DNA of 64,000 nt from Curtobacterium sp. MCSS17_008 (GCF_003234185.1 NZ_QKSM01000001.1:186001-250000), one strand, 5' to 3'; positions 1 through 7,915 are shown, counted from the stretch's first letter. Notes: a model not told the origin generated them from the sequence alone. Translations and numbers: made by a program.

Positions 1-70
1 CGCGGGTGTCGGGCTGGACCGGGGCGCTCGGCATCGGCACGATCGCCCCGTCGTTGTGCTGTCGGGCCAT
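1..70 (-). CDS. 5' end of a possible gene leaving the window
   Basis: An open frame begins with ATG at 70 and runs off the left edge of the window after 23 codons (MARQHNDGAIVPMP...). Third positions are mostly G or C, as in the neighbouring genes. It lies 68 bp beyond the stop of fliW on the same strand and could be the next gene of that operon. There is no clear ribosome binding site in front of the ATG and too little protein to assign a family, so it may be non-coding. Confidence 0.3.
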   Translation of the reverse strand, partial: MARQHNDGAIVPMPSAPVQPDTR

Positions 71-138
71 ACCGGTGACCGTACGCCAGCGTGGTGGGAG
101 CTCTCGCCGGGTGTGGACGCTGCGCGCGCCCTGGTCGG

Positions 139-507
139 CTAGCGCCGCGCGAGCTCCGCGCGGAGCGGGAGGTCCTGGTCCTCGAGGATGAACTGGGCAC
201 CGACGGCGGTGCGGGCGTGCACGACGACGGGCGCGAGCAGGTTCACGGTCGTGCCGGTATCGCCCGGGTTCGCGACGACGAGCAGCATCGCCTCCGCGGG
301 GTCGGTGAGTCCGATCGTCGCCGCCTGCTCGTCGGTGAGCTCCGGCGCGTAGTCGGGCAGGTGCACGGCCGCGTCGAGCAGGTACAGCCGGGCGTCGCCA
401 CCGCTGAGCGCGAAGAGCCCGTCGGCGCCGTCGACGGGGGCGAGCGTGAACACGGGCGCCGGGGAGAGTCCGAACGGCGGCACGGGGAAGGTCAGGTCGA
501 TGCTCAT
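139..507 (-). CDS. fliW: FliW, flagellar assembly factor and CsrA antagonist
   Basis: 122 residues, the usual size for FliW. The protein begins MSIDLTFPVPPFGL and contains the beta-rich FliW core with PAEAMLLVVANP near residues 70-81 and VNLLAPVVV near 88-96. In the known pathway FliW binds CsrA when it is not occupied by flagellin, and so relieves CsrA repression of flagellin translation. Its ATG overlaps the flgL stop by 4 nt (ATGA), so it is the last assigned gene of flgN-flgK-flgL-fliW. The matching csrA lies at the far end of the flagellar region (41859). The family call is firm from sequence pattern and context. Confidence 0.93.
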   Translation of the reverse strand: MSIDLTFPVPPFGLSPAPVFTLAPVDGADGLFALSGGDARLYLLDAAVHLPDYAPELTDEQAATIGLTDPAEAMLLVVANPGDTGTTVNLLAPVVVHARTAVGAQFILEDQDLPLRAELARR

Positions 508-1385
508 CGGAGGTAGTCCATCAGGGTCGGCTGCAGGACCTTCGCGGTGACGGCGAGGGCTGCCTGGTACGTGGTCTGCTGCACCTGCAGGTCGAGGACG
601 GCGCCGGCGAGGTCGAGGTCCTCGATGCCCGCGCGGCGGTTCTCGAGCGCGACGCCGGCGCTCGTCAGGGCGTCCTGGGCGGTGAGGGCCTCGGCGTGAC
701 GCACACCGACGTCCGCCTGCGCGGAGCGGACCGCGTTGATCGCGGCGTCGACGTCGTTCAGCTTCGGGTTCACGTTCACGCCGTTCTGCAGGTCCGCGAC
801 GATGTCGTCGATCACGGCGAAGGCCGAGGCCGCGCCGGTGCCGAAGACCGCCGCGCCGGAGGTGTCGACGCGCAGGACCTGGCCGTCGCCGACGCGTCGG
901 GAGACCGCGGTGGTGGCGGTCACGAACCCGGTGCCCGGCACGTAGGCCACGGCATCGGTGGCGGACCCGGCGAACACCGAGCGCGTGCCGTACTTCGCGT
1001 TGGCCGCCGCTTCGAGGTCCGCCTTGAGCGCGCGGAACTGCGTGATGAACGCGTCGCGGTCGGTGTCGCCCATCGTGCCCGAGTTGGCCGCCTGCACCGT
1101 GAGGTCGCGCACCTTGCCGAGCACCGAGTACGCGCTCGAGAGCGTGCTGTCGGTCGTCGCGAGCCACCCCACCGCATCGTTCGCGTTGCGCGTGTACTGC
1201 GCCGTTGCGGCCTGCTCCTTCCGGACCTGCATGGACGAGCCGGTCCCGACCGGGTCGTCGGACGGCTTCGCGATCGCCTGCAGCGTCGTGGCGCGCTGCG
1301 TGGCCTCGGCGACGCGAGCGGCGTTCGCCTGCAGCCGCTCCGTCGCCGACGCGATCGACATCTGGGTGGTCACACGGGTGATCAC
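504..1385 (-). CDS. flgL: FlgL, hook-filament junction protein (HAP3)
   Basis: 293 residues from a GTG that lies 2 nt after the flgK stop. A much longer open frame continues upstream but only overlaps flgK out of frame. The N-terminus (VITRVTTQMSIASATERLQ) and the C-terminal helix ending in QTTYQAALAVTAKVLQP show the paired coiled-coil D0/D1 ends of the flagellin/FlgL family. It forms the second junction ring between hook and filament. It is co-transcribed with flgK and coupled to fliW by a 4-nt overlap. Confidence 0.93.
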   Translation of the reverse strand: MITRVTTQMSIASATERLQANAARVAEATQRATTLQAIAKPSDDPVGTGSSMQVRKEQAATAQYTRNANDAVGWLATTDSTLSSAYSVLGKVRDLTVQAANSGTMGDTDRDAFITQFRALKADLEAAANAKYGTRSVFAGSATDAVAYVPGTGFVTATTAVSRRVGDGQVLRVDTSGAAVFGTGAASAFAVIDDIVADLQNGVNVNPKLNDVDAAINAVRSAQADVGVRHAEALTAQDALTSAGVALENRRAGIEDLDLAGAVLDLQVQQTTYQAALAVTAKVLQPTLMDYLR

Positions 1386-1387
1386 GG

Positions 1388-2806
1388 TCAGCCCCTCCCG
1401 ACGAGTCCGACGCGGTTGATGAGCGTGTCGAGCATCTCGTCGACCGCGGTGAGGACGCGCGCCGCGCCCTGGTAGGCGTGCTGGTAGCTCAGCAGGTTGA
1501 CGTTCTCCTCGTCGAGGTCGACGCCCGCGCCGGACTGCTGCTGCGTCCGTGCGCTGGTGAGCGCCAGGCCGGTGAGCGTCGACTCGGATGCGGCCGTCCG
1601 GGAGGCACTGCCCACCCCGCCGACGAACGTCGCCCAGGCGCTGTCCGCACCCCCGGCGACCGTGCCGAGTCGCGAGAGCGCGTCGGCGAACGAGTCGTCG
1701 AGCTGGCCCGTCGCGTTCCGCGTCGCGAGACCGCTGCCGTCGGTCGGGACGACCGACAGCGCCTGCGCGGCCCCGGCGCCGGCTCCGACCGCGAAGAACG
1801 GCGCGCCGGTCGTCCCCGAGGCCGTCGTGCCCTTCGCGTGCTCGGCGTTCACGGTCGCGGCGAGCCGGGTCGCGACCCGGTCGTACGCGGCCGATGCCTC
1901 GGCGAGGGGACCACCGGTACCTCCGGACGCCGGGGCGAGGAGCGACAGTGCACCGCCGATGGACCCGCCGTCGAGCGTCACCGTCGACTCGCTGCCGGAC
2001 GTCCAGCGCAGGGTCACCGGCTGCCCGTCGGCCAGGCGGGCGCCGCCGTCGAGGGCGACGCTGCGTGCGGTCGTGCCCTGCACGAGCGGATTGCCGCCGA
2101 GGAGCACGTCGACCGTGCCGTCGCCGTTCGTCCGCACGGTGCCGCCGGCGAGTCCGGCGATCTGTTGCGTCAGCTGGTCCCGCTGGTCCAGGAGCTCGTT
2201 GGCGTTCCCACCCGAGGCGAGGGTCGAGCGGATGCGGCCGTTCAGGTCGGCGACCTGCGCGGCGGCGTCGTTGAGCTGCCCGACCTGCGTCGCCGCGGTG
2301 CCGCGCACGGTGAACCACTGGTCGTCGACCGCCTTCGACCCACTGGCGAGGGTGCTCGCGACGGTCGACGCAGCGGCGATGACGGACGACGCCGCACCGG
2401 GGTCGTCGGGGTGCGCGGCGAGGTCGCCCCACGAGGACCAGAAGGCATCGAGCTTCGCGGACAGGCCGTTCTTCCCGGGCTCCTGCAGGCCTCCCTCGAG
2501 GGTGGACAGTGCGGTCGCGCGGGTCTGCGCCCAGGACGAGGCACCCGTCGCCGCGCGGAGGCCGGCGTCGAGCGTCAGCGAGCCGAGGCGGGCGATGCCG
2601 TCGACGGAGACGCCCTGTCCGGCGAGGGCCGCGGTGCCGCGCACGAACCCGGTCTGCACGGCGGGCACGGACGACTGCGTGACGCGCTGTCGGGTGTAGC
2701 CCGTCGTGCCGGCGTTCGCGATGTTCTGCCCGGTGACGTCGATGCCGGCGCGGGCCGCGGCCAGGCCGGAGGCGGCGGTCGCGAGGGATCCGAAGGTGCT
2801 CGCCAC
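1388..2806 (-). CDS. flgK: FlgK, hook-filament junction protein (HAP1)
   Basis: 472 residues from a GTG start. The N-terminus has the rod/hook family signature (LATAASGLAAARAGIDVTGQ followed by NIANAGTTGYTRQ). The C-terminus (VDLDEENVNLLSYQHAYQGA, then LTAVDEMLDTL) is the typical FlgK C-terminal helix. FlgK forms the first junction ring on the hook and is needed before filament growth. The start lies 4 bp after the flgN stop, so chaperone and substrate are made together. Length is within the normal range for the family. Confidence 0.96.
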   Translation of the reverse strand: MASTFGSLATAASGLAAARAGIDVTGQNIANAGTTGYTRQRVTQSSVPAVQTGFVRGTAALAGQGVSVDGIARLGSLTLDAGLRAATGASSWAQTRATALSTLEGGLQEPGKNGLSAKLDAFWSSWGDLAAHPDDPGAASSVIAAASTVASTLASGSKAVDDQWFTVRGTAATQVGQLNDAAAQVADLNGRIRSTLASGGNANELLDQRDQLTQQIAGLAGGTVRTNGDGTVDVLLGGNPLVQGTTARSVALDGGARLADGQPVTLRWTSGSESTVTLDGGSIGGALSLLAPASGGTGGPLAEASAAYDRVATRLAATVNAEHAKGTTASGTTGAPFFAVGAGAGAAQALSVVPTDGSGLATRNATGQLDDSFADALSRLGTVAGGADSAWATFVGGVGSASRTAASESTLTGLALTSARTQQQSGAGVDLDEENVNLLSYQHAYQGAARVLTAVDEMLDTLINRVGLVGRG

Positions 2807-2810
2807 GGTG

Positions 2811-3296
2811 CTACAGGGTCCCTTCGAAGAGGCGTGCGCCGTCGGAGCCGGAGCCGGAGCTCCCCGAGGCGTCGTAGGTCGCGGCGCCGGTGACGCTGCC
2901 GGCGAGCGTCTCCTCGGTCGCCTGCGCGGCGGTGCGGAGAGACCGGTCGTTCTCGTCGCGGAGTGCGCCGATCTGCGTCGTCAGCTCGACCATGGCGGTC
3001 AGGTGTGCGGCGAGGATCTCGCCCCAGGGACCGCTCGGGGCGGCGGCGACCACGTCGCGCAGCGGTGCGTCCGGGTCGACGCCCCACTCCTCGGCGACGG
3101 CGGCGCTCGACGCGGCGCGCTCGAGTCCGGTGCTGCGGAGCCGTTCGAGGACCTGCTCGACCTCGCGGCTGGCGTGCGACACCCAGCGGGAGCGCCCGGC
3201 GGCGAGCAGGAGCTGCTCCTCCTCGAGTTTGAACGTGAGCAGTTCGAGCAGTTCACGCTCGCGCCAGAGGACGGCGGACAGGTCGTTCACGCTCAT
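2811..3296 (-). CDS. flgN: FlgN-type export chaperone for FlgK/FlgL
   Basis: 161 residues, almost all predicted helix, with a FlgN-like pattern: WRERELLELLTFKLEEEQLL near residues 11-30, and long amphipathic helices afterwards. FlgN holds FlgK and FlgL in the cytoplasm and delivers them to the flagellar export gate. The ATG follows a strong GGAGGAG ribosome binding site. It is the first gene of the minus-strand late operon, immediately upstream of its substrates, and sits behind a sigma-28-like promoter (3369-3395). FlgN sequences are poorly conserved, so position carries much of the weight. Confidence 0.85.
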   Translation of the reverse strand: MSVNDLSAVLWRERELLELLTFKLEEEQLLLAAGRSRWVSHASREVEQVLERLRSTGLERAASSAAVAEEWGVDPDAPLRDVVAAAPSGPWGEILAAHLTAMVELTTQIGALRDENDRSLRTAAQATEETLAGSVTGAATYDASGSSGSGSDGARLFEGTL

Positions 3297-3368
3297 GGCT
3301 CCTCCCGGTGTGGGTCTGGTCGGCGACGTTCGGGTCGTCCCGGTCCGCCATCCGGTGGACAGCCGGGA

Positions 3369-3395
3369 CTATCGACCCCGAGTGGGAGGGCGTAA
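3369..3395 (-). promoter_or_regulatory. Sigma-28-like promoter of flgN-flgK-flgL-fliW
   Basis: On the minus strand TTAC (3395-3392), 17 nt, then CGATAG (3374-3369). This matches the arrangement in front of five other flagellar units in this window and resembles the known FliA/SigD/WhiG consensus TAAA-N15-GCCGATAA. The flgN start is about 72 nt downstream. Confidence 0.7.
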
Positions 3396-3584
3396 GTGGA
3401 CGTCGTGAGTCAGCGTGGGCGGCCGACGTGGCCGGGGTTGGCGACGGAGTCGGACCGTGGCTCCCGACCGAGGGTCGTTGTCACCCTGATCGGGGGACAA
3501 GAACGGGCGTTCCCCACCCGGTGTCCCCGCAAATGCCGACCGCAGGACTGGCTTCGTCCCCCCGCACTGGGGACGTTCACAGCC

Positions 3585-3610
3585 TGACCCAGGGCCTTGT
3601 CAGCCGATAC
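3585..3610 (+). promoter_or_regulatory. Sigma-28-like promoter of the flagellar sigma gene
   Basis: TGAC (3585-3588), 16 nt, then CGATAC (3605-3610) preceded by GC. It is the weakest match of the six-member promoter family, with C instead of G at the last position. If used, the sigma factor activates its own gene. The leader to the ATG at 3777 would be about 160 nt. Confidence 0.5.
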
Positions 3611-3776
3611 ATTCGGAACGCACCGCGGGGGACGCCCCCGCACCGCGTCGCAGGGACGCGGATGCACCGCCCGGACGGACCCGGGGGGTCTCTTCGACGA
3701 ACGCACCGGCCTGCCGAGGGCCGGTGTCCGTCGTGCCCACGGACGGGTCAGCCAGCACGTCGACCAGGGGAAGACA

Positions 3777-4592
3777 ATGGACCGGAACGCACGCAACGCG
3801 ATGATCGTGGAGCACCTGCCGCTCGTCGGCTACATCGTCGCGGACGTCCGTGCTCGTGCCACCCACCTCGACCGTGACGACCTGGCCGCCGTCGGTTCCC
3901 TCGCGCTCGTCGCGGCCGCAGAGGCGTTCGACCCCGACCTCGGCGTGCCGTTCGGGGCGTACGCCCGTACCCGCATCGCCGGGGCGATCGCCGACGACAT
4001 GCGCTCCTCGGACTGGGCGTCGCGGGGCACCCGGAAGCGGATCCGCGAGACGCTGGCCACGCAGGAGGCGCTGTCCGCCCGGCTCGGCCGCTCGGTGGGC
4101 GTGCAGGAGATCGCCGACGCGATGGGCGTCGACCGACAGACCGCGGCCGACGCGATGGCCGACGCCGGCCGGACCGTCGGCCCGATCGACGAGACCGTGC
4201 ACGATGCGATCGCCGCCGACCTGCCGCTCCCCGGCGAGGACCTGCTCGAGGCCGAGAAGCGCCGGTACCTGCGCGCCGCCGTCGCCGCGCTGCCCGACCG
4301 CATGCGGTTCGTCGTCGAGAACGTGTACTTCGGGGACCGCTCGGTGACCGACGTCGCCGCCGAGCTCGGCATCACGCACTCCGCGGTGTCGCAGCAGCGG
4401 TCCGAGGCGATGCGGCTGCTGCGCGACGGCCTCGCGGAGCACTACGGCGACGGCACCGCGGTCGAGCCGGTCTCCCGGACCACCGCCGCGCGGCGCAGCG
4501 CCTACCTGGCGCGTGTCGCCGCCAACGCCGCCGCCGGTGTCGCGCGCGCCGTGCAGGACGCGTCCGCGCCGACCGCCGTGGCGGCGGGCTAA
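3777..4592 (+). CDS. FliA/WhiG-type sigma factor of the flagellar regulon
   Basis: 271 residues. The ATG at 3777 follows AGGGGAAG and was chosen over an in-frame upstream extension that has no sigma-like sequence. Region 2 is visible in residues 1-75 (LVGYIVADVRARA, DDLAAVGSLALVAAAEAFDP, FGAYARTRIAGAIADDMRS). Region 3 follows, then region 4 (LPDRMRFVVENVYFGDRSVTD, then IAxxLGIT-type HTH LGITHSAVSQQRSEAMRLLR). There is no ECF shortening and no RpoD extension, which fits the sigma-28 class. The tail after about residue 235 is Ala-rich and variable. It sits between the late operon and fliC, and the promoter motif of its class precedes six flagellar units, so it probably controls them. It could be named fliA or sigD. 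Confidence 0.9.
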   Translation: MDRNARNAMIVEHLPLVGYIVADVRARATHLDRDDLAAVGSLALVAAAEAFDPDLGVPFGAYARTRIAGAIADDMRSSDWASRGTRKRIRETLATQEALSARLGRSVGVQEIADAMGVDRQTAADAMADAGRTVGPIDETVHDAIAADLPLPGEDLLEAEKRRYLRAAVAALPDRMRFVVENVYFGDRSVTDVAAELGITHSAVSQQRSEAMRLLRDGLAEHYGDGTAVEPVSRTTAARRSAYLARVAANAAAGVARAVQDASAPTAVAAG

Positions 4593-4596
4593 CGCC

Positions 4597-4620
4597 TCGG
4601 CGAGGAGATTTCCTCGCCGA
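4597..4620 (+). terminator. Hairpin terminator after the sigma gene
   Basis: A perfect 10-bp inverted repeat, TCGGCGAGGA and TCCTCGCCGA, with a GATT loop. It starts 4 nt after the sigma stop and ends 4 nt before the -35-like element of fliC, so it separates the two units. Confidence 0.75.
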
Positions 4621-4624
4621 CACC

Positions 4625-4651
4625 TAACGACCTCGGCGTCCCTGCCGAGAG
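4625..4651 (+). promoter_or_regulatory. Sigma-28-like promoter of fliC
   Basis: TAAC (4625-4628), 17 nt, then GCCGAGAG ending at 4651. The -10 has CGAGAG instead of CGATAG, the only variant at that position in the set. The predicted leader to the fliC ATG is about 57 nt. Confidence 0.65.
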
Positions 4652-4653
4652 TC

Positions 4654-4706
4654 ACGGATGTCAGCCCACGGACGGGCAGGCACCACCACCCAAGGATTCA
4701 CGGAGG
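4654..4706 (+). promoter_or_regulatory. Candidate CsrA-binding leader of fliC
   Basis: Four ANGGA motifs: ACGGA at 4654-4658 and 4668-4672, AAGGA at 4692-4696 and ACGGA at 4700-4704. The last overlaps the GGAGG Shine-Dalgarno sequence (4702-4706) of fliC. CsrA is known to bind A(N)GGA pairs and block ribosome access to flagellin mRNA in Bacillus. csrA and fliW are both in this window. The first motif may lie at or just before the transcription start. Confidence 0.6.
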
Positions 4707-4714
4707 AAACCACC

Positions 4715-5566
4715 ATGGGTATGTCCATCAACACCAACCTCTCGGCACTCAACACGTACCGGAACCTCAACGCGACGCAGAACGACCTGTCGAAGTCCCT
4801 CGAGAAGCTCTCGACGGGTCTCCGCATCAACCGTGCTGCCGACGACGCTGCCGGTCTGTCGATCTCCGAGGGACTCAAGTCGCAGGCAGGTGGCCTCACG
4901 GTCGCCGCCCGCAACGCACAGGACGGCATCTCCGTCGTGCAGACCGCTGAAGGTGGCCTCACCGAGACCCACTCGATCCTCCAGCGCATGCGCGACCTCG
5001 CCGTCCAGGCCGGCAACGACTCGAACAACGCGGAGTCGCGCACGGCGATCTCCACCGAGGTCGGGCAGCTGAAGGACGAGCTCACCCGCATCTCGCAGTC
5101 CACCAACTTCAACGGCATCAAGCTGCTTGAGGGGACCGCGAGCACCGACGGCACCGGCAACGGCTCGCTGACCTTCCAGGTCGGCGCGGACGGCAACGCC
5201 TCGAGCCAGATCTCGATCGACCTGTCGAAGGCGAACGTCGGCACCGTCGCGACGAACGTCGGCGCCCTCACCTTCGACTCCGCCACGAACGCTCAGGCGG
5301 CGATCACGGCGATCGACACGGAGATCAAGTACGTCTCCGCCGCTCGTTCGAACATCGGTGCGGTGCAGAACCGCCTCGACCACGCCATCAACGTGACGAA
5401 CGTGGCCAAGGAGAACCTGACCGCCGCTGGTTCGCGCATCACCGACGTCGACATGGCGCAGGAGATGGTCAAGTACACCCGCGACAACATCCTGAGCCAG
5501 GCCGGCACCTCGATGCTCGCGCAGGCGAACCAGAGCACCCAGGGCGTGCTCTCGCTCCTCCGCTAG
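4715..5566 (+). CDS. fliC: FliC flagellin
   Basis: 283 residues from the ATG after CGGAGGAAACCACC. An in-frame ATG 57 nt upstream lies at the predicted transcription start and lacks a ribosome binding site. The conserved D0/D1 N-terminus is clear (MSINTNLSALNTYRNLNATQ, then GLRINRAADDAAGLSISEGL), as is the C-terminal D0 (TDVDMAQEMVKYTRDNILSQ, then LAQANQSTQGVLSLLR). The middle is short (about residues 140-200), so the surface D2/D3 domains are nearly absent and the filament should be smooth. It is the filament subunit, exported with FliS as chaperone. Transcription is probably by the adjacent sigma factor and translation under CsrA control. Confidence 0.98.
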   Translation: MGMSINTNLSALNTYRNLNATQNDLSKSLEKLSTGLRINRAADDAAGLSISEGLKSQAGGLTVAARNAQDGISVVQTAEGGLTETHSILQRMRDLAVQAGNDSNNAESRTAISTEVGQLKDELTRISQSTNFNGIKLLEGTASTDGTGNGSLTFQVGADGNASSQISIDLSKANVGTVATNVGALTFDSATNAQAAITAIDTEIKYVSAARSNIGAVQNRLDHAINVTNVAKENLTAAGSRITDVDMAQEMVKYTRDNILSQAGTSMLAQANQSTQGVLSLLR

Positions 5567-5573
5567 CACCATC

Positions 5574-5618
5574 GACGCCGTCGTCCGGAGGAGTTCGAGT
5601 CCTCCGGACGGCGGCGTC
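5574..5618 (+). terminator. Long hairpin terminator of fliC
   Basis: A 19-bp stem (5574-5592 with 5600-5618, one G-T pair) and a 7-nt loop directly after the fliC stop. It should end most flagellin mRNA. No match to the sigma-28 motif was seen between it and fliD, so fliD may depend on read-through or on another promoter. Confidence 0.8.
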
Positions 5619-5664
5619 ACCACATCCTCGACCACCACCACCTCCGACGGCAGGGAGCCCCGCG

Positions 5665-7068
5665 ATGTCGACGTCGTCCGTGTCGGGCAACAGTCTCGCG
5701 ATCGACGGTCTGGTCAGCGGTCTCAAGACCACCGACCTCATCAACTCGCTGATGACGATCGAGCAGGTCCCGCAGACCCTGCTCAAGAGCAAGCTCACCG
5801 ACACCAACTCGTTCGTGTCGTCGCTGCAGACGATCAACTCGCTGGTGCAGACCCTCGCGACGAAGGCCGGCGACGCCGCCAAGGCCACGTCGCTCGACGT
5901 GTACGGCGCGAAGAGCTCGTCGTCCGGCGTGACCGTCGCCACCGACTCGACGGCCTCCGCCGGCTCCGTCAGCTTCCAGGTCGGCTCGACCGCGGCCGCA
6001 CACGTCGGCGTCACCGCGGCGATGTCCACGTGGTCCGCCGCCGCGGAGCCGCTCACCCTCGTCGGCGCGGACGGGAAGAAGACCACCGTCACGCCCGCCT
6101 CGGGCTCGCTCGACGACGCTGTCACCGCGATCAACAAGGCCGGCGCCGGGGTCACCGCGACGAAGGTCGCCGCCGGGACCGACACCGACGGCACCAAGCT
6201 CTACCGCCTGCAGCTCAGCGCGACGAAAACCGGCGCTGCGGCGGCGTTCGAGCTCCACCGCGGCACGTCCGACGACGTGACCGCCGGCACCGCGACGAAC
6301 GTCTTCACCCAGCCAGGGGCCGCCGTCGTCACCCAGGGCAGGGACGCCAGCGTCACCCTCTGGGCGGGGACCGCTGCCGCGCAGACGGTCACGAGCGCCA
6401 CGAACACGTTCGACGACCTGCTGCCGGGCCTCGACGTCACCGTCAGCCAGACCACGACCGACCCGATCACCGTCACGGTCGCCCAGGACACCACGAAGGC
6501 CCAGGCGGTTGCGTCCGGCCTCGTCGACGCGTTCAACGCGATCACGTCCTACTACGCGACCAACACAGCGGTGACGAGCACCACCAGCCCGACCACCGGC
6601 ACGACGTCGACCAAGGCCGGGGTCCTGACCGGCGACGGCACGACCCGCGACGCGGTGCAGCGGCTCACCACGACGATGTCGACGCCGGTGAACGGGAAGT
6701 CGCCGTCCTCCATCGGCATCGTCATCCAGAAGGACGGCACGTTCAGCTTCGACGCCGCGGTGTTCCAGAAGGCCCTGGCGGACGACCCGCAGGGCACACA
6801 GGCCATGCTCTCCGGCATCGCGACGAACGTCGGCGCCGCCGCGACGGCCGCGTCGGACAAGTACACCGGGTCGATCACGACCTCGATCACCGGCCAGCAG
6901 TCCGTCGCGAAGGACCTGACGACCCAGATCGACAACTGGACCGACCGGCTGACGCAGCGCCGCGCAACGCTGCAGGCGCAGTACTCCGCGCTCGAGACCA
7001 GCCTCAGCAAGCTCCAGTCCCAGTCGGCGTGGCTCTCCAGCCAGCTGGCATCGACGTCGACGAGTTGA
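5665..7068 (+). CDS. fliD: FliD, filament cap (HAP2)
   Basis: 467 residues after an AGGGAG ribosome binding site. The N-terminus (SLAIDGLVSGLKTTDLINSL, then TIEQVPQTLLKSKL) is the FliD_N domain. A long variable Thr/Ala-rich middle follows, and the FliD_C domain runs from about residue 220 to a helical end (LTTQIDNWTDRLTQRRATLQ, then YSALETSLSKLQSQ). FliD caps the growing filament and folds incoming flagellin subunits. It is followed 11 bp later by fliS, the usual late-gene order fliC-fliD-fliS. Confidence 0.95.
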   Translation: MSTSSVSGNSLAIDGLVSGLKTTDLINSLMTIEQVPQTLLKSKLTDTNSFVSSLQTINSLVQTLATKAGDAAKATSLDVYGAKSSSSGVTVATDSTASAGSVSFQVGSTAAAHVGVTAAMSTWSAAAEPLTLVGADGKKTTVTPASGSLDDAVTAINKAGAGVTATKVAAGTDTDGTKLYRLQLSATKTGAAAAFELHRGTSDDVTAGTATNVFTQPGAAVVTQGRDASVTLWAGTAAAQTVTSATNTFDDLLPGLDVTVSQTTTDPITVTVAQDTTKAQAVASGLVDAFNAITSYYATNTAVTSTTSPTTGTTSTKAGVLTGDGTTRDAVQRLTTTMSTPVNGKSPSSIGIVIQKDGTFSFDAAVFQKALADDPQGTQAMLSGIATNVGAAATAASDKYTGSITTSITGQQSVAKDLTTQIDNWTDRLTQRRATLQAQYSALETSLSKLQSQSAWLSSQLASTSTS

Positions 7069-7079
7069 CGGGAACGACC

Positions 7080-7556
7080 ATGAACGCCTTCGACCTGCAG
7101 TCCGCCGCCTTCCGTCAAGCCGCGCAGCCGCGCACCGTGACCGACCAGCGCCGCGCCCAGTACACGAACGAGGCCGTGCTCTCGGCCACGCCGGCGCAGC
7201 TGGTGACGATGCTCTACGACCGGCTGCTCCTCGACCTGCACCGCGCCGAGGCTGCACAGACGAACGCCGACTGGGACGCCGCCCGCGAGCAGCTGCTGCA
7301 CGCCCAGGCCATCGTCGGGGAGCTGTCGAGCACGCTCCGGATCGACGTGTGGGACGGCGGCGAGGGCCTGCTCGCGATCTACAACTACGCGTCGACCTCC
7401 CTCATCACGGCGAACGTGCACCGCGACGTGCAGGCGACGCGGGACTGCATCCGGATCCTCGAGCCCCTGCGGCAGTCGTGGCACGAGGCCGCCGCGGCGC
7501 TGCCCGCGGCCCGGGCCCCGCAGACGGGTGCCGGGGGAGCGCTCGGTGTCGCCTGA
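7080..7556 (+). CDS. fliS: FliS, flagellin export chaperone
   Basis: 158 residues from the ATG at 7080; the frame is open much further upstream but overlaps fliD. The FliS core is visible: YTNEAVLSATPAQLVTMLYD near residues 29-48, LLLDLHRAEAA, and IYNYASTSLITANVHRD near 100-117. FliS binds the C-terminal helix of flagellin and prevents polymerisation in the cytoplasm. The Ala/Pro-rich C-terminal 20 residues are an extension relative to the family. In Bacillus FliS also supports FliW release from flagellin, so it links to the CsrA circuit here. Confidence 0.95.
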   Translation: MNAFDLQSAAFRQAAQPRTVTDQRRAQYTNEAVLSATPAQLVTMLYDRLLLDLHRAEAAQTNADWDAAREQLLHAQAIVGELSSTLRIDVWDGGEGLLAIYNYASTSLITANVHRDVQATRDCIRILEPLRQSWHEAAAALPAARAPQTGAGGALGVA

Positions 7557-7860
7557 CGCCGGGCGTCCCGCCGACACCCGTGCACTCGACGACTGGACGA
7601 CGCTGCTCGACGCGCTCGAGCACGAGCTGACCGTCACCTCCGCGACCGAGGCGGCCACCACGTGGACCCAGCCGACCGTGCTGGGGCCGGTGCCGCGCGA
7701 GCTGGTGGGTCGCGCCTCCCGACTGTTGGCCGCGCAGCGTGACCGGCTGGCCGAGCTCGAGACCGAGCGGCGCCAGACGCTGGAGCACCTCGGTGCGCTG
7801 CGGCAGGTCGCCGCGACCGACGAGCCGCGCGGATCGGTCTACCTCGACGCCTCCGCCTGA
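7546..7860 (+). CDS. FliT-like small flagellar protein
   Basis: 104 residues if started at GTG 7546, which is preceded by GGGGGAG and overlaps the fliS stop by 11 nt. A GTG at 7528 would add 6 residues. The sequence is helical (WTTLLDALEHELTV, LVGRASRLLAAQRDRLAELE) with no domain I can name. The place directly after fliS and the size are those of FliT or a FliT-like chaperone, so that role is inferred from position only. It is the last gene before the flgB promoter. Confidence 0.7.
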   Translation: MSPDAGRPADTRALDDWTTLLDALEHELTVTSATEAATTWTQPTVLGPVPRELVGRASRLLAAQRDRLAELETERRQTLEHLGALRQVAATDEPRGSVYLDASA

Positions 7861-7864
7861 GGCC

Positions 7865-7882
7865 CGCCCCCCGTTCGGGGCG
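7865..7882 (+). terminator. Short hairpin after the fliS/fliT-like unit
   Basis: CGCCCC and GGGGCG separated by 6 nt, 4 nt after the stop of the FliT-like gene and just before the flgB promoter. A 6-bp GC stem is modest, so partial read-through is likely. Confidence 0.45.
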
Positions 7883-7887
7883 AGCGC

Positions 7888-7915
7888 TAACGCGGCGACC
7901 CTCCCGCGTCGATAG
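7888..7915 (+). promoter_or_regulatory. Sigma-28-like promoter of the flgB-flgE operon
   Basis: TAAC (7888-7891), 18 nt, CGATAG (7910-7915). This is one of the best matches of the set. The predicted leader to the flgB GTG is about 95 nt. Confidence 0.7.

Larger units (their letters stand above)
3297..3776. promoter_or_regulatory. Divergent control region between flgN operon and sigma gene
   Basis: About 480 bp without a convincing gene. It contains back-to-back sigma-28-like promoters at each side (3369-3395 minus, 3585-3610 plus). Between them is a cluster of GGGGAC/GTCCCC words: GGGGACA at 3493-3499 facing TGTCCCC at 3522-3528, and GTCCCC at 3556-3561 facing GGGGAC at 3569-3574. These paired half-sites look like an operator for a regulator of the sigma gene. 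Short frames in this region show no protein-like composition. Confidence 0.5.
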
